DNA from: Lachnospiraceae bacterium
GTDB taxonomy: Bacteria > Bacillota > Clostridia > Lachnospirales > Lachnospiraceae
Reading direction: 5' to 3'
NCBI GenBank assembly: GCA_024692955.1
Contig: JAILLW010000030.1
Location: forward strand, 1 to 50,568
Length of the DNA stretch: 50,568 nt
Positions 25,900 to 33,415 of the stretch are shown piece after piece. The position numbers were made by a program, and so were the translations under genes. The notes below the pieces were generated by a model that was not told the DNA's origin, ran no database searches, and saw nothing but the letters and a program-made list of their open reading frames with translations. Each line of letters opens with the position of its first letter. Within the stretch, counting starts at the first letter, position 1.

Positions 25900-27024
25900 C
25901 TATTTATATACGATCTCCCGCTGAATGAAAAAACTGAGAAAGAAGAGGGAAAGATCCACCGGGATCTTGACAAAAAGCTCCAGTCCGCCGGTAAGGCCGT
26001 GGATCCATTCCACAAGGAGCCAGCTCATGCACATCTGAACAGCGGCGAGCAGTACGTATCTCGGCAGCGTCTTAGCCGCGGAAGCCTTGGAATCAAAGAC
26101 GATACAGTGGTTGATGATGTAGTTGTATAAGGAAGAGATCACCCTTCCGACTGCCGTCGCGATGCCGATATAGGAAAAGCGCGAAAGGATCCCGGGGAGC
26201 GCCCGGGTATTGTCCCTGAGCAGATGACAGAAGAGCGCAAAGAGCGCAAGGTCGAGCACCGAAGAAGAAAGTGAGGATAAAAGGAATTTTCCGAACATCA
26301 GATAGATGCGCAGGGAATCCTTCCAGGGATTGAAATGGCTCGAGCTGTTGCCGTCTATGTAGATCGTCCGGATCGGAACCTCCCGGATCGGAACATTCCG
26401 GGGATTCGTTTCAAGGAGCATGTTCGTCTCGAATTCGTAACGCTCCCCCTTCACATCAAGAAGGTCCTTCATGAAGGATGCGGGGATCCCGCGAAGCCCC
26501 GTCTGGGTATCGGTGACGGATACTCCGGCTAAAAATCTCATGACGTTCCTCGTGATCTTGTTGCCGTATTCCGACTTTTTCGGAACATTCTCACGGTCAA
26601 AATCCCGCACCCCGAGCACCAGCGCATCGGGCGTTTCGATCATGGCCTTCGCGATCTTAAGGATGCATTCCGGGCTGTGCTGCCCGTCCGCGTCCGCGGT
26701 GATGCAGCCGGGGGCATCCGGAAAGGTTTCAAGGCAGAAGGAAAAAGCCGTTTTCAGGGCACGGCCCTTCCCCTGATTTTGGTTATGATGCATCACCGCG
26801 CAGGCATAATCCTGTTCGGCTTCCCGGAAAAGTTCCCCGCAGGACGGGGAGCTTCCGTCATCCACAATGATAAGATTCCCGAATCCGGCCTCTTTCAGCT
26901 CCCTGATGAGCCGGGTCAGCTTTCCGTCCGGTTCATAGGCCGGGATCACAACGGGGATCGAAAATGTCTCCGCAGGGATCGCGGTGTTTCCGTCGTCGAT
27001 TGGTAGTGTTTCGCCTGCTCTCAT
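25900..27024 (-). CDS. Fused GT2 glycosyltransferase-GtrA membrane protein
   Basis: A 374-residue fusion. Residues about 20-235 form a GT2 glycosyltransferase of the dolichol/polyprenyl-phosphate type: VVIPAYEPDGKL, the nucleotide-binding IIVDDGSS, the DxD-like DADGQH and the KITRNVMRFLAG / DTQTGLRG segments. Residues about 240-374 are a GtrA-like domain with four predicted membrane helices. Such proteins make or move polyprenyl-phosphate sugars for wall glycan decoration. The gene is divergent from the MATE gene and read from an overlapping promoter. Confidence 0.88.
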   Translation of the reverse strand: MRAGETLPIDDGNTAIPAETFSIPVVIPAYEPDGKLTRLIRELKEAGFGNLIIVDDGSSPSCGELFREAEQDYACAVMHHNQNQGKGRALKTAFSFCLETFPDAPGCITADADGQHSPECILKIAKAMIETPDALVLGVRDFDRENVPKKSEYGNKITRNVMRFLAGVSVTDTQTGLRGIPASFMKDLLDVKGERYEFETNMLLETNPRNVPIREVPIRTIYIDGNSSSHFNPWKDSLRIYLMFGKFLLSSLSSSVLDLALFALFCHLLRDNTRALPGILSRFSYIGIATAVGRVISSLYNYIINHCIVFDSKASAAKTLPRYVLLAAVQMCMSWLLVEWIHGLTGGLELFVKIPVDLSLFFLSFFIQREIVYK

Positions 27025-27074
27025 CCTTTTATCACCTTCCCCGTTATCCGGGGTCCCGCAAAAAATACAGTGCC

Positions 27075-27126
27075 ATTATACCCGCTTCGTTATCGACTTG
27101 ACAACCGTTTTTCATTGCTATAGATT
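27075..27126. promoter_or_regulatory. Overlapping divergent promoters sharing one -35 box
   Basis: Plus strand: TTGACA at 27098-27103 with an extended -10 TGCTATAGA (TATAGA 27119-27124, spacer 15) or TAGATT (27121-27126, spacer 17) for the MATE gene. Minus strand: TTGTCA (27104-27099), spacer 18 and a perfect TATAAT (27080-27075) for the GT2-GtrA gene. The two -35 boxes overlap by five bases. Confidence 0.75.
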
Positions 27127-27135
27127 AGGTGTACC

Positions 27136-28515
27136 ATGAGAAAATATATCGGAACAAAAGACTTCTATAAATATGTGCTTTCCATCGCGGTCCCGATCAT
27201 GCTTCAGAACGGGATCACGAATTTCGTCAATATGCTGGACAATATCATGGTCGGACGCATCGGTACGGAGCAGATGTCCGGTGTTTCCATCGTGAACCAG
27301 CTCTTCTTTGTCCTGATCCTCTGTCTCTTTGGAGCCACATCGGGAGCAGGCGTACTCGGAGCGCAGTATTACGGCAAGGGCGACATGGAAGGTGTCCGGA
27401 ACGCTTTTCGGGCAAAGCTCTGGTCCGCCGTAGTCCTCGTTTCGGCTTCCATCTTTGTCTTCTGGTTCTTCGGAGATTCCCTGATCGGATTCTTCCTGCA
27501 TGACGGATCGCAGGAAGGTGACCTTCAGGCCACGCTTTCCTACGGACATCAGTATCTCCGGCTTATGCTGATCGGTCAGATCCCTCTGGGGCTTGAGATC
27601 TGCTACTCTTCGACCTTAAGGGAATCGGGCGAGACCTCCGTTCCGATGAAGGCCTCCATAGCCGCAGTTTTTATCAATCTTGTGCTGAATTACATCCTGA
27701 TCTACGGGAAGCTCGGATTTCCCGCACTCGGTGTCGCCGGTGCGGCCATCGCCACCATCGTATCCCGTTTCGTACAGGTTGGGATCGTGATCACCTGGTC
27801 CCATACACACAGAGAAAAGGCCCCCTACTTTGACGGAGTCTACCGGACCATGCGCGTGCCCGGCACCGTGATCCGGAAAGTTGCCATCCTCGCGCTTCCG
27901 CTGATGGCGAACGAAACCCTCTGGTCCCTGGCCGTCACCACACAGACCGCCTGCTATTCCACCAGGGGGCTTGCGGCCATCGCTTCCCTGAATATCATGT
28001 CCACCATCAACAATGTCTTCAATATCGTTTTCATTGCTCTCGGCGATGCCGTTGCGATCATAGTCGGCCAGAAGCTCGGTGCCGGAAAGGTGGAGGAAGG
28101 AAAGCTTACCGCCTACCGGATCATTCTCTTTTCGGTGACCCTGTGCTTTTTCATCGGGGCCCTGATGTTCCTTACTGCGCCGTTCTTCCCCCGGATCTAC
28201 AATACCTCCGACGAGGTCCGCTCCATCGCGTCTTCGATGATCCGGATCAATTCCTGCATGATGCCGGTACAGGCATTTCTGCACGCCACCTACTTCACGA
28301 TCCGCTCCGGCGGAAAGACCCTCATCACCTTTGTCTTTGATGCGGGCTTCATGTGGGTAGTGGCGGTACCCTGCGCATTTCTTCTCGTTACCTTCACGGA
28401 TCTGCCCATCGCCATGATCTTCCTTTGCTGCCAGCTGGCGGACTTCGTCAAGGTCGCCATCGGATTTGTTCTCATGAATCGCGGCACCTGGGCCCGCAGC
28501 ATCATCTCCGCCTGA
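27136..28515 (+). CDS. MATE-family multidrug/cation antiporter
   Basis: A 459-residue membrane protein with the twelve-helix pattern of MATE exporters. The N-terminal motif AVPIMLQNGITNFVNMLDNIMVGRIG is characteristic, as is the GAAIATIVSRFVQ segment and the second-half ALPLMANETLWSL. These proteins extrude cationic drugs or metabolites with Na+ or H+ gradients; the substrate is unknown. Only a weak AGGTG lies before the start, and the predicted transcription start is a few bases upstream of ATG, so the message may be nearly leaderless. The first copy of the GC-rich repeat begins at its stop codon. Confidence 0.92.
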   Translation: MRKYIGTKDFYKYVLSIAVPIMLQNGITNFVNMLDNIMVGRIGTEQMSGVSIVNQLFFVLILCLFGATSGAGVLGAQYYGKGDMEGVRNAFRAKLWSAVVLVSASIFVFWFFGDSLIGFFLHDGSQEGDLQATLSYGHQYLRLMLIGQIPLGLEICYSSTLRESGETSVPMKASIAAVFINLVLNYILIYGKLGFPALGVAGAAIATIVSRFVQVGIVITWSHTHREKAPYFDGVYRTMRVPGTVIRKVAILALPLMANETLWSLAVTTQTACYSTRGLAAIASLNIMSTINNVFNIVFIALGDAVAIIVGQKLGAGKVEEGKLTAYRIILFSVTLCFFIGALMFLTAPFFPRIYNTSDEVRSIASSMIRINSCMMPVQAFLHATYFTIRSGGKTLITFVFDAGFMWVVAVPCAFLLVTFTDLPIAMIFLCCQLADFVKVAIGFVLMNRGTWARSIISA

Positions 28516-28551
28516 AATGAACCCCGGGGACGGGGTCAGTGGTTCATTTTT
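28515..28551 (+). repeat. GC-rich dispersed repeat, copy a
   Basis: Begins at the MATE stop codon with AAATGAACCCCGGGGACGGG and ends GGTTCATTTTT. The ACCCC/GGGGT arms can form a hairpin followed by a T-run, so it may serve as the MATE terminator. The same element recurs at 28641, 28967, 36775 and, inverted, at 39836. Confidence 0.85.
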
Positions 28552-28640
28552 CTCTCTGCCATGCGAACGGCGGCTTTCCGCGGACAGTATGTTCCCGGCA
28601 CATGCTTACCGGCGACGCGAGCCGCCTGAGATTGTCCCCG
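28552..28640. repeat. Module A of the composite repeat, first copy
   Basis: About 85 bases that are nearly identical, in inverted orientation, to 39757-39835 (shared blocks include CCGCGGACAGTATGTTCCC and GCACATGCTTACCGGCGACG). It is bounded by GC-rich elements a and b. No open frame is conserved enough to suggest a protein. Confidence 0.85.
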
Positions 28641-28680
28641 AAAATGACCCCCGGGGACGGGGTCAGCGGGGCATTTTATG
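28641..28680 (+). repeat. GC-rich dispersed repeat, copy b
   Basis: AAAATGACCCCCGGGGACGG followed by GGTCAGCGGGGCATTTTATG. Same orientation as copies a and c. It borders the 73-bp tandem array on its left side. Confidence 0.88.
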
Positions 28681-28690
28681 TTAACTAAAT

Positions 28691-28961
28691 GTGTCGTCGC
28701 AGCCGGTTTTTGCATTTTGCAACACATCTTGCTTTCTACGATATCGTCATGGCCTGCGAAAACGTGTCGCAGAAGCCGGTTTTTGCATTTTGCAACACAT
28801 CTTGCTTTCTCCGATATCGTCATGGTCTGCGAAAACGTGTCGCAGAAGCCGGTTTTTGCATTTTGCAACACATCTTGCTTCCTCCGATATCGTCATGGCC
28901 TGCGAAAACGTGTCGCAGAAGCCGGTTTTTGCATTTTGCAACACATCTTGCTTCCTCCGAT
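28691..28961. repeat. Tandem array of 73-bp units (three full, one partial)
   Basis: Units at 28691-28763, 28764-28836, 28837-28909 and a 52-base partial at 28910-28961. Units 2 and 3 differ at two bases; unit 1 differs mainly in bases 7-10. Each contains GTGTCGCAG...TGCAACAC arms that pair over 8 bp, and CTGCGA-N7-TCGCAG crosses each unit junction. Because 73 is not a multiple of 3, the open frames that cross the array are not conserved units, so it is judged non-coding. It lies between two convergent genes and is bracketed by GC-rich copies b and c. Confidence 0.92.
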
Positions 28962-28966
28962 GCTCT

Positions 28967-29004
28967 AATGACCCCCGGGGACGGGGTCAGTGGTTCATTT
29001 TATG
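28967..29004 (+). repeat. GC-rich dispersed repeat, copy c
   Basis: AATGACCCCCGGGGACGGGG then TCAGTGGTTCATTTTATG. It truncates the last 73-bp unit; the junction is at about 28961-28967. Confidence 0.88.
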
Positions 29005-29021
29005 CAACCCGCGTTCTCAGC

Positions 29022-29051
29022 AAAAAAGGTGTGGCATAAGCCACACCTTTT
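29022..29051. terminator. Bidirectional terminator, mainly for the CofE-like gene
   Basis: AAAGGTGTGGC-ATAA-GCCACACCTTTT is a perfect 11-12-bp stem with T-runs on both strands (six Ts on the minus strand). It closes the minus-strand ppdK-cofE-like unit and can stop plus-strand read-through. Confidence 0.93.
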
Positions 29052-29116
29052 CAGAATTCTCATGATCGCGCCGTCCAAGCGGCCCCCTTATCTTTCGCGC
29101 CGGGGCCTTCTTACAG

Positions 29117-30313
29117 TCAGTTCGTATAATTGTCGAAGTAGCCCTGTACGAGTACCACCGGCGTACCCTTGTCGCCGGAACCGGAGGTCAGATCGCAGAG
29201 GGATCCGATCAGGTCCGTCAGCTGACGGGGAGTCGTACCTTCGGAAGCCATCGTGCCGACAAGGTTCTTATCCTTCGAACGGATGCTGTCGGATATCGCG
29301 TTCTTCAGCGCTTCGCCGGAAAGATCCGCAAAATCGTTATCCGCAAGATACTTCAGTTTCAGTTCGTTCGGAGTACCCACAAGTCCGTCCGTAAACGCGG
29401 GAGATACCACGGGATCCGCCAGTTCCCAGATCTTTCCTTTCGGATCCTTAAACGCGCCGTCACCGTATACCATAACCTCAACGTTTTTGCCGGTGCGTTC
29501 TTTGATGAGTTCCTGAATGTCAAGGACCAGCTGTTTGCACTCACGGGGGAAGAGCTTGACCTGCCCTTCCGTCGCCTTGTTTGAACCGAGAAGTCCGTAT
29601 GTCTCATTGCAGCCGCTGCCGTTCACGGGCTCCGTCATAATGTCGTCGAGGCCGAAAACCTTCTCCGCTCCCGCCGCTTTCAGGATCCGCTTGGTCCTCG
29701 CGCGGGTATGGATGTCGCAGTTGATCACGTTCTTCGTATAATCCAGGATCGCCTTCGCCTGATTTGCGAAGATCACCTCAACCTCGCAGCCGGCTTCCGT
29801 GATCAGATCGCTGTAGTATTCCACATAATCGACACCGGTAAACTCATGCTTCCGATAGCCGAAAAGCTCCCGGTAGCGCTCCAGAGTAAGAACATCGCTG
29901 TAAGGATTGATTCCCGCCTCATCCACAAGGTCAAGACTCACCAGTTCATTTCCAACCTCATCGGAAGGATAGGAAAGCATCAGCACGATCTTCTTCGCGC
30001 CCATCGCGATCCCTTTCAGGCAGATGGCGAAGCGGTTTCTTGAAAGGATCGGGAAGATCACTCCGATCGTTCCGCCGCCGAATTTTTTCCTGACATCTTC
30101 CGCGATATCATCCACGGTGCAGTAGTTGCCCTGTGATCTTGCCACGATGGATTCCGTTACGGAAATGACATCTCTGTCATGTAATTCAAACCCCTCCGCC
30201 TCGGCTGCGTTGATCACGCAGTCCGTTACGATCTGGGAAAGATCATCTCCCTGCCGGATGATCGGGCAGCGGATCCCGCGGGATACGGTCCCGGTTAAAC
30301 GTTCTTTTTTCAT
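29117..30313 (-). CDS. CofE-like (coenzyme F420:L-glutamate ligase family) protein
   Basis: A 398-residue protein. The N-terminal two thirds resemble the F420-0:gamma-L-glutamyl ligase (CofE) fold: GIRCPIIRQGDDL, DRDVISVTESIVARSQGN and FPILSRNRFA are recognisable. CofE itself adds glutamate to F420 and is about 250 residues. This protein is longer, and no F420 pathway gene is in the window, so another acceptor is likely; families of this kind occur in organisms without F420. It follows ppdK by about 46 bases and probably shares its transcript, ending at the strong terminator downstream. The true substrate is unknown. Confidence 0.75.
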   Translation of the reverse strand: MKKERLTGTVSRGIRCPIIRQGDDLSQIVTDCVINAAEAEGFELHDRDVISVTESIVARSQGNYCTVDDIAEDVRKKFGGGTIGVIFPILSRNRFAICLKGIAMGAKKIVLMLSYPSDEVGNELVSLDLVDEAGINPYSDVLTLERYRELFGYRKHEFTGVDYVEYYSDLITEAGCEVEVIFANQAKAILDYTKNVINCDIHTRARTKRILKAAGAEKVFGLDDIMTEPVNGSGCNETYGLLGSNKATEGQVKLFPRECKQLVLDIQELIKERTGKNVEVMVYGDGAFKDPKGKIWELADPVVSPAFTDGLVGTPNELKLKYLADNDFADLSGEALKNAISDSIRSKDKNLVGTMASEGTTPRQLTDLIGSLCDLTSGSGDKGTPVVLVQGYFDNYTN

Positions 30314-30359
30314 CTGTTCCTGTATCCTTTCTTTTCTCCGCCCCTTAAGGGATCCGGAG

Positions 30360-33203
30360 TCAGTTCTTTTTATTCTCGTTGTAGGCCTTTTTCGCCTCTT
30401 CGATCCCGGCCTTCAGACCTACAAGGCCCGCCTTCGCAACCTCAGCCGAAGTCTCGGCCAGGTCTTTGGCGATCTGCTGTGCCTTTTCCGCGGCTTCCTT
30501 CAGCTTCTGCTTCGTTTCGTCGTCCACAAAGGATTTCTTCGCCTGTCCGGAGCCGGATGCACTGCCGGAAGCATTTTTATCCGCTATGGCAGCCTGTGCC
30601 GCGGCAAGACGTGCGATGGGAACGCGGAACGGCGAGCAGGATACATAATTGAGGCCGATCTGGTGGCAGAATTCCACGGAAGCGGGATCACCGCCGTGCT
30701 CGCCGCAGATCCCGATATGGAGTTTGGGATTTACGGGCTTGCCGAGATTGATCGCCATCTTCATCAGCTTGCCGACACCGTTGCGGTCCAGCTTCGCGAA
30801 GGGATCGTTCTCAAAGATCTTCGCCTCATAATATGCCTGCAGGAACTTGCCGGCATCGTCTCTGGAGAAGCCGAAGGTCATCTGGGTAAGGTCGTTGGTC
30901 CCGAAGCAGAAGAAGTCCGCTTCTTCCGCGATCTCGTCCGCAAGGAGCGCGGCTCTCGGGATCTCGATCATTGTCCCCACTTCATATTCGATCTTCGTAT
31001 CGGAAGCAGCGATCTCGGCATCCGCCGTTTCGATCACGAACTTCTTGATCATCATAAGCTCTTTCTTATCGCAGATAAGCGGGATCATGATCTCGGGACG
31101 CATCTTCCATTCATGATGGCGCTTCTGCACTTCAATCGCCGCGCGGATCACGGCCTTGGTCTGCATTACCGCGATCTCGGGATAGGTAACGTCGAGACGG
31201 GAGCCTCTGTGTCCCATTATCGGGTTGAACTCATGCAGGGCGTTGATGCGGGCCTTGATCTCGTCCACGGTCTTGCCCTTGGCTTCCGCCAGTTTCCGGA
31301 TATCCTCCTCTTCCGTCGGAACGAACTCATGAAGCGGGGGACCCAGGAAACGGATCGTTACCGGGCAGCCTTCCATCGCCTCATAGAGCTGTTCGAAATC
31401 GCTCTGCTGGTAAGGAAGGATCTTTTCGAGGGCCACTTCACGCTCCTCCGGCGTATCCGAGCAGATCATCTCACGGAACGCCTCGATCCTTTCCGGATCA
31501 AAGAACATATGCTCGGTACGGCAAAGGCCGATACCTTCCGCTCCCAGCTCTCTCGCCTTTTTCGCGTCGCTCGGTGTGTCCGCGTTGGTCCTTACCTTTA
31601 ATTTGCGTGCTTCGTCGGCCCATTTCATAACCCGGCCGAACTCGCCCGCGATCTTCGCATCCACCGTGGGGATAATGCCCTGATAGATATTTCCGGTGGT
31701 ACCGTCAATACTGATCTCGCTGCCCTCCGTAAAGGTAACGCCCGCGAGAGTGAATTTCCTGTTTGCTTCGTCCATTGTGATGTCGCCGCAGCCGGATACG
31801 CAGCAGGTACCCATTCCGCGCGCCACAACCGCTGCATGGCTGGTCATTCCGCCTCTTACCGTAAGGATGCCCTGCGCCACCTTCATGCCAGTGATGTCTT
31901 CGGGTGAAGTCTCAAGACGCACGAGAACGACCTTTTCGCCTCTTCCTGCCCAGATCTCCGCATCTTCCGCGGAAAATACCACCTTACCGCAGGCAGCGCC
32001 GGGGGAAGCTCCGAGTCCCGTTCCGAGCGGTGTCGCGGCCTTCAGGGCCGCCGCGTCAAACTGCGGATGAAGCAGGGTGTCGAGATTTCGGGGATCGATC
32101 ATGGCCACCGCTTCTTCTTCGGTGCGCATGCCCTCATCCACGAGGTCACAGGCGATCTTAAGGGCCGCCTGAGCGGTACGCTTTCCGTTACGGGTCTGCA
32201 GCATGTAAAGCTTTCCGTGCTCTACCGTGAATTCCATATCCTGCATATCGCGATAGTGGTTTTCCAGCGTTTTGCATACATATTCGAACTGGGAGAAGGC
32301 CTCGGGGAACCTGTCCTTCATCTCGGCGATCTTCATCGGAGTGCGGACACCGGCCACCACGTCTTCGCCCTGGGCATTGGTCAGGAATTCTCCGAAAAGA
32401 CCCTTTTCCCCGGTAGCGGGATCTCTCGTGAAGGCCACACCGGTACCGCAGTCATCGCCCATATTACCGAACGCCATGGACTGTACGTTGACCGCCGTTC
32501 CCCAGGAATAAGGGATATCGTTATCGCGGCGGTACACATTCGCACGGGGGTTGTCCCAGGAGCGGAACACGGCCTTGATGGCGCCCATCAGCTGCTCCTT
32601 CGGATCGGTGGGGAAATCCTTTCCGATCTTGGCCTTATATTCGGCCTTGAACTGCTCGGCCAGCTCCTTAAGGTCATCGGCATCAAGCTCCACGTCCTGC
32701 TTCACGCCCTTCTTTTCCTTCATCCTGTCGATCAGTTCTTCGAAATATTTCTTCCCGACTTCCATAACAACGTCGGAATACATCTGTATAAATCTGCGGT
32801 AGCAGTCCCATGCCCAGCGCGGGTTGTTGGACATTCTGGCAATGGAGGCGACAACTTCCTCGTTCAGGCCGAGGTTCAGGATCGTATCCATCATGCCGGG
32901 CATCGAAGCACGCGCGCCGGAACGCACCGAAACGAGAAGGGGATTGTCCACATCACCGAACTTCTTGCCGGTCTCTGCTTCCATCTTCAGGATATACTCA
33001 TCGATCTGCGCCCGGATCTCATCATTGATCTCCCGTCCGTCCTCATAATACTGTGTGCAGGCTTCGGTCGTGATCGTAAAGCCCTGCGGCACCGGGAGTC
33101 CGATGTTCGTCATCTCGGCAAGGTTCGCGCCCTTTCCGCCGAGCAGATTACGCATGTTCGCATTACCCTCTTTAAAAGAATAAACCCATTTTCTCATAGC
33201 CAT
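30360..33203 (-). CDS. ppdK: Pyruvate, phosphate dikinase with C-terminal extension
   Basis: A 947-residue PPDK interconverting pyruvate, ATP and Pi with PEP, AMP and PPi, giving reversible glycolysis/gluconeogenesis. Seen: N-terminal ATP-grasp region GGKGANLAEMTNIGLPVPQGFTI, phospho-His in GGMTSHAAVVARGMG (about 455), the PEP-binding TIM barrel with LCRTEHMFF, and the C-terminal catalytic Cys in YVSCSPFRVPIARLAAAQA. The canonical protein ends there. About 70 further residues follow: a Gly/Ser linker (ASGSASGSG), then an Ala/Lys/Glu-rich amphipathic helix. The start at 33203 is chosen for AAAAGGAGTAGC upstream. A TATACT -10 lies near 33264-33269 on the minus strand. Confidence 0.95.
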   Translation of the reverse strand: MAMRKWVYSFKEGNANMRNLLGGKGANLAEMTNIGLPVPQGFTITTEACTQYYEDGREINDEIRAQIDEYILKMEAETGKKFGDVDNPLLVSVRSGARASMPGMMDTILNLGLNEEVVASIARMSNNPRWAWDCYRRFIQMYSDVVMEVGKKYFEELIDRMKEKKGVKQDVELDADDLKELAEQFKAEYKAKIGKDFPTDPKEQLMGAIKAVFRSWDNPRANVYRRDNDIPYSWGTAVNVQSMAFGNMGDDCGTGVAFTRDPATGEKGLFGEFLTNAQGEDVVAGVRTPMKIAEMKDRFPEAFSQFEYVCKTLENHYRDMQDMEFTVEHGKLYMLQTRNGKRTAQAALKIACDLVDEGMRTEEEAVAMIDPRNLDTLLHPQFDAAALKAATPLGTGLGASPGAACGKVVFSAEDAEIWAGRGEKVVLVRLETSPEDITGMKVAQGILTVRGGMTSHAAVVARGMGTCCVSGCGDITMDEANRKFTLAGVTFTEGSEISIDGTTGNIYQGIIPTVDAKIAGEFGRVMKWADEARKLKVRTNADTPSDAKKARELGAEGIGLCRTEHMFFDPERIEAFREMICSDTPEEREVALEKILPYQQSDFEQLYEAMEGCPVTIRFLGPPLHEFVPTEEEDIRKLAEAKGKTVDEIKARINALHEFNPIMGHRGSRLDVTYPEIAVMQTKAVIRAAIEVQKRHHEWKMRPEIMIPLICDKKELMMIKKFVIETADAEIAASDTKIEYEVGTMIEIPRAALLADEIAEEADFFCFGTNDLTQMTFGFSRDDAGKFLQAYYEAKIFENDPFAKLDRNGVGKLMKMAINLGKPVNPKLHIGICGEHGGDPASVEFCHQIGLNYVSCSPFRVPIARLAAAQAAIADKNASGSASGSGQAKKSFVDDETKQKLKEAAEKAQQIAKDLAETSAEVAKAGLVGLKAGIEEAKKAYNENKKN

Positions 33204-33339
33204 GCTACTCCTTTTTCCCATAATATTTTGCTTCTTCTGTTCCATTCTTTGAACGCACGTACAAGTATAACACATTTTCGCGATATTTACACTAATTTTT
33301 CGTAAACCCCGGCAGGATGCGCAGGGGGCATTTTAGCCC

Positions 33340-33367
33340 TTGAAAAACTTACGTTTTACGGTATAAT
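33340..33367 (+). promoter_or_regulatory. Promoter of the ABC-F gene
   Basis: TTGAAA (33340-33345), a 16-base spacer and a perfect TATAAT (33362-33367), followed by AAGGAGAAATCT before the ATG at 33416. Confidence 0.8.
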
Positions 33368-33415
33368 CGTAAAGGCACACCAAGGGACTGCATACTTATT
33401 ATTAAGGAGAAATCT

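Noticed and set aside
28691-28961. CRISPR array
   Set aside because: Units are contiguous without variable spacers, and no cas gene is present.
28515-29004. Insertion sequence
   Set aside because: No transposase frame or clear terminal inverted repeats with target duplication; only non-coding repeat modules are seen.
28678-29065. Overlapping open frames in all plus-strand frames across the 73-bp array
   Set aside because: The unit length is not a multiple of three, so openness in one frame of one unit makes all frames open. There is no ribosome site and no conserved protein.
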